A program made the position numbers and the translations under genes. A stretch of DNA of 13,503 bases from Synergistaceae bacterium UBA5560 (GTDB taxonomy: Bacteria; Synergistota; Synergistia; Synergistales; Aminiphilaceae): contig DIMS01000011.1 in the NCBI GenBank assembly GCA_002425685.1, positions 1 to 13,503 on the forward strand. The letters run 5' to 3'. The notes under the pieces were generated by a model, which had not been told where the DNA came from, searched no databases, and saw only the letters and a program-made list of their open reading frames with translations. Positions 7,860 through 13,503 of the stretch are shown here, one piece after another (positions within the stretch are counted from its first letter, which is position 1; each line of letters begins with the position of its first letter).

Positions 7860-8954
7860 TCAGCGCCACACCACGTTCCGGATCTCACGGAACCCGAGCC
7901 CCGGCCCTTCACCGAGGACGATGCGGGGACCGTCGCAGGTGATACCTCCCTCAACGGGATCCTCCGCGCAGAGATCCGGCGTGTCCAGATCGATCCGGGT
8001 GATGCAGGGACAGGCCGCTGCCACGTGCGCCGCGGCGGTGACGCTCAATTTGGTCTCCATCATGCTGCCGATCATGGCCTCCACGCCGAAGCTCTCCGCC
8101 ACCGCCGCGATCTGGAGCGCCCGGCGAATGCCTCCGCTCTTCATGAGCTTGATGTTCACCAGATCCGCCGCACCTTCCGCCAGAATGCGCGCCGCATCCC
8201 GTGGAGAATACACGGACTCGTCGGCGAGGACCGGCACGGACACGGCGTTCCGGACGAGTTTCATTCCCTCGATGTCCTCCGCGGGAACGGGCTGCTCCAC
8301 AAGCTCCAGGTTCGGATCGGTCTCCTCCAGCTTCCGGAGAATGCGCACCGCCTCCTTGGGACTCCATCCCTGGTTCGCGTCGAGCCGGAAGGCGACACCA
8401 GGCCCCACCGCATCCCGGATGGCAGTGATGCGCACCAGGTCCAGAGCCGGATTCTTTCCCACCTTGAGCTTGAGGATGCGGAATCCTCTGCGAACCGCCT
8501 CGAGACTGTCCTCCACCATCACCTCCGGCGTGTCGACACTGATGGTGAGGTCCGTCTCGAGCTCCCGCCGCCCGCTGCCGAGCAGGCGGGCCAGAGGCGC
8601 TCCGTATCGCTGCCCCCAGAGATCGTGAAGCGCCATGTCGAGCGCTGCCTTGGGAGACGCATTGTGCACGAGGCTTTTGTCCAGCAGGCGGAGGAGATCG
8701 TCCAGATCCTCCACGTCCCGCCCCAGGAGCAAAGGTTTCAGGTGGTCCTCCAGCGCCGCGACGATGCTCCCCCGGATATCGCCGGTGATAACCGCCGTGG
8801 GCGGCGCCTCTCCGTAGCCCACGTGCCCCGTGTCCGTCTCCAGGCGCACGACGATGTCCTCCACGGAGCGCACTTCCCGCAGCGCCGTCCGGAAGGGTTT
8901 CTTCAACGGCACTGACAGGGTTCCCAAACGCATGTCGGTGATCCGCACTTCCAT
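7860..8954 (-). CDS. Dipeptide epimerase (L-Ala-D/L-Glu epimerase type, enolase superfamily)
   Basis: Enolase-superfamily enzyme of 364 residues that inverts the C-alpha of the second residue of a dipeptide, typically converting L-Ala-D-Glu from peptidoglycan into L-Ala-L-Glu for breakdown; cytoplasmic. Catalytic lysines on opposite faces are Lys164 in LKLKVG and Lys269 in NIKLMKSGG. Metal ligands are Asp192 (DANQGW), Glu220 (EQP) and Asp245 (ADES). Asp322 and Asp324 in IDLDTPD match the D-x-D pair that binds the dipeptide amino group in characterised epimerases; this separates it from muconate cycloisomerases and o-succinylbenzoate synthases. The C-terminal AEDPVEGG is also typical. ATG 8954 follows AGGAGGT closely. 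The frame stays open upstream to 9107, but that part has no family similarity. First gene of an operon with the M20D gene. The true dipeptide specificity may differ from Ala-Glu. Confidence 0.93.
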   Translation of the reverse strand: MEVRITDMRLGTLSVPLKKPFRTALREVRSVEDIVVRLETDTGHVGYGEAPPTAVITGDIRGSIVAALEDHLKPLLLGRDVEDLDDLLRLLDKSLVHNASPKAALDMALHDLWGQRYGAPLARLLGSGRRELETDLTISVDTPEVMVEDSLEAVRRGFRILKLKVGKNPALDLVRITAIRDAVGPGVAFRLDANQGWSPKEAVRILRKLEETDPNLELVEQPVPAEDIEGMKLVRNAVSVPVLADESVYSPRDAARILAEGAADLVNIKLMKSGGIRRALQIAAVAESFGVEAMIGSMMETKLSVTAAAHVAAACPCITRIDLDTPDLCAEDPVEGGITCDGPRIVLGEGPGLGFREIRNVVWR

Positions 8955-9202
8955 CGCACCTCCTCGAAAGCCGTAGAAAAAATCGTTCCCGTCACCGCTG
9001 TCGCGTTTCGACCCCCGCAGCATACACGAAAAATGCCCTTTCGGCCCGGCAATGTGCGGCTCTTCTTGCGAAAAACCTCTTTTCCTGCGGCACTGTGACC
9101 AATTCATCTTGCATTACTCCGGAGAACAGGTTAGCATGAAATTCCGGGATGTCCGGTCCGCCGGAGGCAGGCCGCAGGTACGAGAAAACGGAGGCGCGAG
9201 AG
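8955..9202. other. Divergent intergenic region between epimerase and histidine kinase
   Basis: This stretch of 248 bp must hold the promoters of both divergent units. The plus-strand candidate is given separately. On the minus strand TATGCT near 9020 resembles a -10 (4 of 6) but has no acceptable -35 at normal spacing. No clear operator palindrome is seen. Confidence 0.5.
9109..9137 (+). promoter_or_regulatory. Weak sigma-70-like promoter candidate for the histidine kinase
   Basis: TTGCAT (9109-9114) and TAGCAT (9132-9137) are 17 bp apart. Each element matches consensus only partly (3 and 4 of 6), so this is tentative. Confidence 0.35.
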
Positions 9203-10681
9203 ATGACGGAGACGACGCGGGAACAGGAACAGCTCTTTCCTGAGATGGGGCCTTCCTTTCGCGAGTTCATCGAGGCCAGCCCCTCGGTCATGTTGCTCAT
9301 CGCTCCCGAGACCGGCGCGATCGTCCGGGCGAACGAGGCGGCGGCGACCTTCTACGGATATTCCAGGGAGCGGCTCGAACGCATGCGCATTGCGGAGATC
9401 AACACCCTCACCCCGGAGGAAATCCTCCGGGAAATGACCGCCGCAAAAGCCAACCGCAAGAGTTTTTTCCGCTTCAGCCACCGCCTGGCCTCGGGAGAGC
9501 TGCGAGCCGTACACGTCTATTCCTCCCCCGTCCAGGTGGAGGGCAAGCGGCTACTCTGTTCCATCGTTCAGGATGTGACGGACCTGAAAAGCGACGAGGA
9601 CCGGGCGGAACGACGCCGTCTGGAGGAACACCTCGCCCGCAGCGTGGCCCTCCTCGGGGCCGCCATCGAGTCCGTGGCGGAGGGCATCATCGTGGTGGAC
9701 TTAAAGGGGCGGGTGCTCATCTACAACGCCAACTTCGAACGCTTCTGGAACACTCCCTCGGGGTGGAGCACCGCCTTCGACCCGGAGGAACGACTGACCT
9801 TCCTGAGCAATCTCGCCGAGGACCGGGAAGAGTTCGTGAAGCTCATCCAGACCGTCCGGAACCGCCCCGACATGGAGCGGAGCGGCACGGTGCATCTGGC
9901 GGACGGGCGGATCGTGGAGTTCGAGTCCCGCCCTTTCCGGGCGGAGGAGACCATTCTCGGGCGCATCTGGAGTGTCCGGGACGTGACCGAACGGGAGGAG
10001 GCCCGAAAGGCCCTCGAGACCTCCCTCCGGGAGAAGGAACTGCTGCTGCGGGAAATCCACCACCGGGTGAAGAACAACCTGCAGACCGTGGCGAGCCTCC
10101 TCTCGCTCCATCTGGGAACCACGGCGAATCCCAAGGTAAAAGAGGCGCTGATGGAAAGCCGCGGCCGCGTGCAGAGCATGGCGCTCATCCACGAGAAAAT
10201 CTACCGCTCCCGGGACGTCTCCGCCGTCAATCTGGGGGAGTACGTGGCGGACGTGGTGCGGAGCGTGGCCGGAGCGTTTGGCCTGCCCAGCCAGACCGTG
10301 ACGCTCGACATCGAGGCGGAACCACTTCCCCTGGACATCGACCGGGCCGTTCCCTGCGGCCTCGTTCTCAACGAACTCGTGACCAACGTGTACAAACACG
10401 CCTTTCCGCAGGGGCAGGAGGGAACGCTTTTCGTGCGCATCGCCGCGGACCGGGAGGGATTCGCACAGATTACCATCGCCGATGACGGCGTGGGGCTTCC
10501 CGAAGGGTTCGACCCTCGGGCGCTGCACTCGCTGGGAATCACCGTCGTGGCCGCCCTGGTGGAACAGATCGGAGGAACACTTCATTTCTCCTCCGGCCCG
10601 CAGGAAAAGGGCACGACCGTACACATCAGCTTTCCCCTCGGAGACGGCCGGAACGGAAAGACTTCGGTGCAGGCGGTGTAA
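9203..10681 (+). CDS. PAS-PAS sensor histidine kinase, HisKA_2 type
   Basis: A 492-residue sensor kinase with no signal peptide or membrane segment, so probably a soluble sensor. PAS1 spans about 19-130 (ending CSIVQDVTD) and PAS2 about 150-265 (ending IWSVRDVTE). The HisKA_2 dimerisation helix carries REIHHRVKNNLQ with His286-His287; the histidine preceding Arg is the conserved acceptor in this family. The ATPase domain has an N box at Asn390 (NELVTN..KHAFP), a G1 box DDGVGLPEG (Asp427-Asp428) and a G2-like SLGITVVAALVEQIGG. ATG 9203 is chosen because GGAGG lies 8 nt upstream. An in-frame ATG at 9149 lacks a ribosome site. No response regulator is adjacent, so it is an orphan here. Kinases of this type often act through stand-alone regulators. 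Confidence 0.92.
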   Translation: MTETTREQEQLFPEMGPSFREFIEASPSVMLLIAPETGAIVRANEAAATFYGYSRERLERMRIAEINTLTPEEILREMTAAKANRKSFFRFSHRLASGELRAVHVYSSPVQVEGKRLLCSIVQDVTDLKSDEDRAERRRLEEHLARSVALLGAAIESVAEGIIVVDLKGRVLIYNANFERFWNTPSGWSTAFDPEERLTFLSNLAEDREEFVKLIQTVRNRPDMERSGTVHLADGRIVEFESRPFRAEETILGRIWSVRDVTEREEARKALETSLREKELLLREIHHRVKNNLQTVASLLSLHLGTTANPKVKEALMESRGRVQSMALIHEKIYRSRDVSAVNLGEYVADVVRSVAGAFGLPSQTVTLDIEAEPLPLDIDRAVPCGLVLNELVTNVYKHAFPQGQEGTLFVRIAADREGFAQITIADDGVGLPEGFDPRALHSLGITVVAALVEQIGGTLHFSSGPQEKGTTVHISFPLGDGRNGKTSVQAV

Positions 10682-10692
10682 CGAGAACGTCA

Positions 10693-10721
10693 TTGCCTTC
10701 CCGAAGAATCTTGCCTATAAT
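10693..10721 (+). promoter_or_regulatory. Strong sigma-70-type promoter for the winged-helix gene
   Basis: TTGCCT (10693-10698), a 17-bp spacer and a perfect TATAAT (10716-10721). It starts 12 bp after the kinase stop, so the next gene is separately transcribed with a leader of about 130 nt. Confidence 0.75.
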
Positions 10722-10811
10722 GACGATGTGCCACGTCACAAGGAGCCGAATGACACTTGTGTAACGCACCCCGGGCTTTTTCGAAGGAACGAAGAAGATC
10801 GGGGAATCGAA

Positions 10812-10836
10812 GCGCACCTGGGAACGTGCGGTGCGC
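10812..10836 (+). other. Hairpin in the 5' leader of the winged-helix gene
   Basis: GCGCACC (10812-10818) pairs perfectly with GGTGCGC (10830-10836), loop 11 nt, ending 10 nt before the AGGAGG ribosome site. It could modulate translation. No T-tract follows. No known riboswitch class is recognised. Confidence 0.4.
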
Positions 10837-10859
10837 GGTTATTCCGAGGAGGGGATCAC

Positions 10860-11078
10860 GTGGAGGTGTCGCAGGTTTTGAGCGTGGAAGCCATCGGAGA
10901 AGCGGCGGGAGTGGTCTGGTCCCATCTCAGCGACAATGGAAGAACGACCCTCACGGCGCTGCACAAAGCCGTCCCTCTGCCGGACAGGCTCGTGGACACT
11001 GCGGTGGGCTGGCTCGCCCGGGAAAAGAAGATCGCCTTCGAGACCGAGGGACGAACGACCTACCTCTTCCTTCTTTAG
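10860..11078 (+). CDS. Small winged helix-turn-helix protein (DUF2582-like)
   Basis: A 72-residue protein that is essentially one winged-helix domain. The pattern IGEAAGVVWSHL, then LTALHKAV, then a VGWLAREKKIAFE helix-wing segment matches the small winged-helix family DUF2582, whose signature is a GWLAREdKI-like stretch. DNA binding or a protein-interaction role is inferred from fold only; family function is not established. The start is GTG 10860, with AGGAGG 7 nt upstream. The same frame is open back to 10482, but that part overlaps the kinase gene out of frame and is not coding. It has its own promoter and a structured leader, and lies directly after the orphan histidine kinase, though no link between the two can be shown. 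Confidence 0.85.
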   Translation: MEVSQVLSVEAIGEAAGVVWSHLSDNGRTTLTALHKAVPLPDRLVDTAVGWLAREKKIAFETEGRTTYLFLL

Positions 11079-11091
11079 CGAACACACACCC

Positions 11092-11111
11092 CTCCCGGTT
11101 TCAAACGGGAG
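11092..11111 (+). terminator. Weak hairpin after the winged-helix gene
   Basis: CTCCCG (11092-11097) pairs with CGGGAG (11106-11111), loop 8 nt, 13 nt after the stop. No T-tract follows, so terminator function is uncertain. Confidence 0.35.
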
Positions 11112-11189
11112 AGGTCGTTCCAGCGGAGCATTCCTTCCACGCAGGCGTTCCTTCGGGGCAACCCAGGAGCATTCGTGGCATTTCTTCCG

Positions 11190-11212
11190 TGAACAGTGAA
11201 AAAACTGTTACA
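11190..11212. promoter_or_regulatory. Inverted repeat just upstream of the -35 element; candidate operator
   Basis: AACAGT (11192-11197) and ACTGTT (11204-11209) form a perfect 6-bp inverted repeat around GAAAAA. Outer TG and CA (11190-11191, 11211-11212) extend it with one unpaired base. It ends 8 bp before the TTGACC at 11221. It could be an operator, or a stem ending the upstream transcript. Confidence 0.4.
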
Positions 11213-11220
11213 AACATCTC

Positions 11221-11249
11221 TTGACCTTCCCTGGAAAGAGAACTAGCCT
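11221..11249 (+). promoter_or_regulatory. Sigma-70-type promoter for the zinc-ribbon-like gene
   Basis: TTGACC (11221-11226, 5 of 6) and TAGCCT (11244-11249, 3 of 6) with a 17-bp spacer. Transcription would begin near 11256. Confidence 0.5.
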
Positions 11250-11283
11250 TAAGAAACAAGAGCAGGGAAGGATGTGGCACCCC

Positions 11284-11481
11284 ATGACCGACCGTGAGGA
11301 ATCACTGGCAAGCCGTCGCGTACGGGTCCTCGATCCCGTGCGGGGTATGCTCGAGTGCAGAGAATGCGGTGCCAGATGGATTGTCCCTCCTCATCCCAGA
11401 GAGGAAGGACTCCCGCCGGGCTATTGGAAATGTCCCAATCGTTGCAACTGTCCCGACGAGAGCCGGGAGGAGGAACGCTGA
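11284..11481 (+). CDS. Small Cys-rich zinc-ribbon-like protein, function unknown
   Basis: I do not recognise a named family. The 65-residue product has Cys25-x2-Cys28 in ECRECGARW and a second cluster Cys50-x3-Cys54-x-Cys56 in KCPNRCNCP. This is typical of a small zinc-binding ribbon or knuckle. An acidic, basic-rich tail follows. Start is uncertain between ATG 11284, with GGAAGG 12 nt upstream, and ATG 11272, which abuts that same site. The shorter form is chosen for spacing. A promoter candidate lies upstream. Its stop codon lies at the foot of a small stem (11480-11496). The next gene follows 73 bp downstream and is probably co-transcribed. A role in nucleic-acid or protein binding is only a guess. 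Confidence 0.65.
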   Translation: MTDREESLASRRVRVLDPVRGMLECRECGARWIVPPHPREEGLPPGYWKCPNRCNCPDESREEER

Positions 11482-11496
11482 CGGCCCCGTGCCGTC
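11480..11496 (+). other. Stem at the stop codon of the zinc-ribbon-like gene
   Basis: GACGGC (11480-11485) and GCCGTC (11491-11496) pair perfectly around a 5-nt loop. The TGA stop runs into the left arm. There is no T-tract, so full termination is unlikely. Confidence 0.4.
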
Positions 11497-11554
11497 CCGA
11501 AGGAAGTTCCCCGGCAAACAGCACCTCCGGAAAAACGGGAAGGTCTGACACGCC

Positions 11555-12028
11555 ATGGATGACGAGAAGAAACGACACCGGTTCGCCGCTGCGGAAGCGG
11601 GCAAGGCGATGATGTCCCTCATGCTGGGGCGTCCCGCGTATCCGCTCTCTCTTCCTCCTTTTTCCCCCGAGAAAACCCTGGAAAAGTCCGATCCGTTTCT
11701 TCCCTCCCACCTGCGCGACCCCCGGCGACGACGCGCCCTCGCGGAAGGGCACGTCCTCTTCGCCCTGAGCGGCCTCGCCGCAGTGCGCCTTCTCCTGGAC
11801 GACCGGACCCGCCCCTACCTGGACGATCCGGACGTACAAAGCGCCTACGACGCGGCCCGCTCCATCTGCGGCAGCGAGGAGGAGTGCGCCGCCTTCGTGG
11901 AGTGGCTCTGGCAGCGATGCATTGCGCTGCTCTCCCTTTCTCCCCGGCCCGAACGAATGCGCACCCTGGCGGAACAGCTTCTGCGGAAGGGAAGCCTTTC
12001 GGAGCGGGAGATTCTCCGCCATCTCTGA
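11555..12028 (+). CDS. Stand-alone FtsH M41 peptidase-like protein, catalytically degenerate
   Basis: A 157-residue protein with no clear named family. Its pattern fits the M41 peptidase domain of FtsH, without the AAA+ part. Residues 13-18 (AEAGKA) sit where FtsH has HEAGHA, so both zinc histidines are replaced by Ala13 and Lys17 while Glu14 stays. LSGLAAVRLLL (71-81) resembles the LAGRAAEELVF helix. Asp93 in DPDVQSAYDAAR aligns with the third zinc ligand in the SNDLERATEIAR-type helix. LAEQLLRKGSLSEREI (138-153) matches the C-terminal LAxxLLexxTLsGeEI. Proteolysis is therefore not expected; an adaptor or structural role is inferred. The start ATG 11555 has GGGAAGG 11 nt upstream. The similarity is read by eye and needs a profile search. 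It is probably co-transcribed with the zinc-ribbon-like gene and ends at a hairpin. Confidence 0.75.
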   Translation: MDDEKKRHRFAAAEAGKAMMSLMLGRPAYPLSLPPFSPEKTLEKSDPFLPSHLRDPRRRRALAEGHVLFALSGLAAVRLLLDDRTRPYLDDPDVQSAYDAARSICGSEEECAAFVEWLWQRCIALLSLSPRPERMRTLAEQLLRKGSLSEREILRHL

Positions 12029-12057
12029 CGGCAAGAGCACTATTTCCGTCTGTTTTT
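12027..12057 (+). terminator. Possible intrinsic terminator after the M41-like gene
   Basis: GACGG (12027-12031) pairs with CCGTC (12046-12050), followed by TGTTTTT (12051-12057). The stem is short with a 14-nt loop, so efficiency is doubtful. The left arm starts inside the TGA stop. Confidence 0.45.
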
Positions 12058-12078
12058 CAAATTCTTTACACTTTCGAC

Positions 12079-12107
12079 ATGACAAGGACACGCAAACAGG
12101 GTACACT
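12079..12107 (+). promoter_or_regulatory. Sigma-70-type promoter for the phosphoesterase gene
   Basis: ATGACA (12079-12084, 5 of 6) and TACACT (12102-12107, 4 of 6) with a 17-bp spacer. Transcription would start near 12114, giving a 70-nt leader. Confidence 0.6.
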
Positions 12108-12183
12108 GGGGACCGTCGCGGATCGAGCGAACCGGAAGAAAACGTCTCCGCCGCTTGCGAAACGCGGAAGGAGGAAACCCGTC

Positions 12184-13029
12184 ATGACGCAATTCCGCAG
12201 CATTTTCATCTCGGACATGCATCTCGGCTGTCGCTGGTGCCAGGCCAAACTTCTCGCATCCTTCCTCTCCTCCGTCGAATGTGAAAACCTCTTCCTGGTG
12301 GGCGACATCATCGACGGCTGGAAGCTCAAACGCCGGTCGAGCTGGCCTCAATCCCACAACAAGGTTCTCCGGAAAATCCTCAAGATGTCCAAGAAAACCA
12401 GGATCTGCTACATCCCCGGCAATCACGACGAATTCCTCGACGAATTTGACGGATACCATTTCGGCCACATCGAAATCGCACGGAGCGCCAAACACGTCAC
12501 CGCCGACGGCAGGCGTTTCCTCGTGATCCACGGGGACGAATTCGACCTGGTGGTGAAATACAAGCGCTGGCTCGCCGTGCTGGGTGATCTGGCCTACGAG
12601 ATCTGCCTCCAGCTCAACAGTTGGCTCAACTCCCTGCGTTCCCTCCTCGGCCTTGGATACTGGTCCCTTTCTCAGTATCTCAAACACAAGGTCAAGGATG
12701 CGGTGAACTTCATCGGCGACTTCGAGAACGCGCTGCTCCATCGGGCACGTACCTCCGGCGTGGACGGGATCATCTGCGGCCACATCCACCGCCCCGCCAT
12801 ACGCCAGGTGGAGAACATCACCTACGCCAACTGTGGCGATTGGGTCGAGAGCTGCTCCGCCCTGGTGGAGCATCCGGACGGCACACTGGAGATCCTTCGC
12901 TGGAAGGACATGGTCTCCCGAATCCCCTTCGTCACCACCGAGGGAGAGATGGTCTTCCGCGACCCCGATCCCGCGCCACGCCCCACACCGGATCCCGTTC
13001 TTCCCGAGCCGGTGACCTCGCCTTTCTGA
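12184..13029 (+). CDS. UDP-2,3-diacylglucosamine diphosphatase-family metallophosphoesterase (LpxH-like)
   Basis: A 281-residue calcineurin-type phosphoesterase. Family members hydrolyse UDP-2,3-diacylglucosamine to lipid X in lipid A synthesis at the inner membrane face. Metal and catalytic motifs are complete: SDMHLG (Asp11, His13), GDIIDGW (Asp41), GNHDEF (Asn80, His81), HGDEFD (His116) and GHIHRPA (His200, His202), followed by the family's NCGDWVESCSALVE. The middle has a hydrophobic and aromatic stretch that may form the lipid-binding cap. The C-terminal tail from about residue 255 is proline-rich and unlike the core. ATG 12184 is chosen because AAGGAGG lies 9 nt upstream; the frame is open to 11884, but that overlaps the previous gene. 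It has its own promoter and a strong terminator, so it is a single-gene unit. Some relatives act on other lipids or nucleotides, so LpxH function is inferred. Confidence 0.88.
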   Translation: MTQFRSIFISDMHLGCRWCQAKLLASFLSSVECENLFLVGDIIDGWKLKRRSSWPQSHNKVLRKILKMSKKTRICYIPGNHDEFLDEFDGYHFGHIEIARSAKHVTADGRRFLVIHGDEFDLVVKYKRWLAVLGDLAYEICLQLNSWLNSLRSLLGLGYWSLSQYLKHKVKDAVNFIGDFENALLHRARTSGVDGIICGHIHRPAIRQVENITYANCGDWVESCSALVEHPDGTLEILRWKDMVSRIPFVTTEGEMVFRDPDPAPRPTPDPVLPEPVTSPF

Positions 13030-13040
13030 CGTTCTTCCTT

Positions 13041-13069
13041 CCGATCCGGGCCGAAACGGCCCGGATCGG
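13041..13069 (+). terminator. Strong hairpin terminator after the phosphoesterase gene
   Basis: CCGATCCGGGCCG (13041-13053) pairs perfectly over 13 bp with CGGCCCGGATCGG (13057-13069), loop AAA, followed by TACTTTTC. It lies 11 nt after the stop. The T-run is short but the stem is very stable. Confidence 0.88.
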
Positions 13070-13104
13070 TACTTTTCACCCATCCACTCAGGAGGTGCGT
13101 TTCA

Positions 13105-13488
13105 GTGGGATACGAAAGAAATCTCGCCATCCAGCAGAAGCACCGGATTCAGCAGTCGGACCGCCGCATTCGCATTCTCGAGACGGAGGCGGAGACTCTC
13201 CGGGGAGCCCGGAAGATTCTCGAACGGTGGAATTCGAGCCTGGAGTGCTGGATGTGCGAGATCGACCGCATCACCACGGACCCGCGGGTGCGGCATATCA
13301 CGCGGAGAGCGCTTTCGTTCCTTCGGGAGCCCGTTCCTGTCGGGGAAAATCTGGATCTGTACGAAAGCGCCCTGGATTTCATCAAATGGGAGCGCCGGAG
13401 CCGGACATCGGCCTTCGCCGAAGGCAAGGACACATCCCGCAAGCCCCTCCGGAAAGAGGCGAGGGATGCGGCACTGTCCCAGGGCTGA
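13105..13488 (+). CDS. Small coiled-coil protein, function unknown
   Basis: Not recognised as any named family. The 127-residue product begins with a charged helical stretch rich in Gln, Arg and Glu (about residues 5-45, with heptad-like spacing in IRILETEAETLRGARKILERW), suggesting a coiled coil. A middle segment has ECWMCEIDRI with two cysteines three apart, and the tail is basic and low in complexity. No signal peptide or membrane segment is seen. The GTG start is supported by AGGAGG 9 nt upstream. It begins only 35 nt after the strong terminator and no clear promoter is visible in that gap. Expression may depend on readthrough or on a promoter not recognised here. Cytoplasmic location is inferred. 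Confidence 0.7.
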   Translation: MGYERNLAIQQKHRIQQSDRRIRILETEAETLRGARKILERWNSSLECWMCEIDRITTDPRVRHITRRALSFLREPVPVGENLDLYESALDFIKWERRSRTSAFAEGKDTSRKPLRKEARDAALSQG

Positions 13489-13503
13489 CCCGGGGGAAGG
13501 GGC

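Noticed and set aside
7461..8915. 484-residue plus-strand open frame across the epimerase/M20D operon
   Set aside because: It crosses two confident minus-strand genes and their intergenic gap. Composition is Arg, Pro and His rich, as expected for a shadow frame.
9052..9243. 63-residue plus-strand open frame with ATG at 9135 before the kinase
   Set aside because: No convincing ribosome site, no recognisable sequence, and it overlaps the start of the kinase gene in another frame.
11884..12183. N-terminal extension of the LpxH-like protein to 11884
   Set aside because: It overlaps the M41-like gene, its terminator and the promoter at 12079-12107. A strong AAGGAGG precedes ATG 12184.
1..13503. 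A CRISPR array, transposon, prophage, tRNA or rRNA gene
   Set aside because: No regularly spaced direct repeats, terminal inverted repeats with transposase motifs, phage genes, or tRNA/rRNA-like sequence were seen.

Overview
The window looks like chromosomal core and housekeeping DNA from a GC-rich, Gram-negative-type, probably anaerobic bacterium that uses amino acids and peptides. The mix points to Synergistota as the likeliest group, but this is inferred from gene content and style and cannot be proved from the window. Supporting signs are a glycerate 2-kinase, two M20D amidohydrolases, a dipeptide epimerase, an LpxH-like lipid phosphoesterase and multi-PAS signalling proteins. No mobile element, tRNA, rRNA or CRISPR array is visible. 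Because the DNA is GC-rich, most long antisense reading frames are shadows of the real genes.

Layout, left to right. (1) The 3' part of a glycerate 2-kinase gene (1-1069), then a separately promoted M20D amidohydrolase (1252-2445). (2) A signalling pair: an HDOD protein (2632-3894) whose stop codon overlaps the start of a GAF-coiled coil-PAS-GGDEF-PAS-PAS diguanylate cyclase (3891-6437). A near-ideal promoter precedes the pair. (3) A convergent junction with two perfect inverted repeats (6438-6538). (4) A minus-strand operon: dipeptide epimerase (8954 to 7860), then a second M20D amidohydrolase (7794 to 6553). Together they suit uptake and breakdown of peptides, including peptidoglycan-derived dipeptides. 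(5) A divergent orphan PAS-PAS histidine kinase of the HisKA_2 type (9203-10681), followed by a small winged-helix protein with its own strong promoter (10860-11078). (6) A small Cys-rich zinc-ribbon-like protein (11284-11481) and a 157-residue protein (11555-12028). The latter reads as a free-standing, catalytically dead relative of the FtsH M41 peptidase domain. (7) A metallophosphoesterase of the UDP-2,3-diacylglucosamine hydrolase family (12184-13029), closed by a perfect 13-bp terminator hairpin. (8) A small coiled-coil protein of unknown role (13105-13488).

The genes fall into two themes. One is peptide and organic-acid catabolism (glycerate kinase, M20D enzymes, epimerase). The other is sensing and c-di-GMP or phosphorelay signalling (HDOD, GGDEF, histidine kinase). 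The most unusual items are the pseudo-M41 protein and the diguanylate cyclase with its catalytic domain buried between PAS domains.
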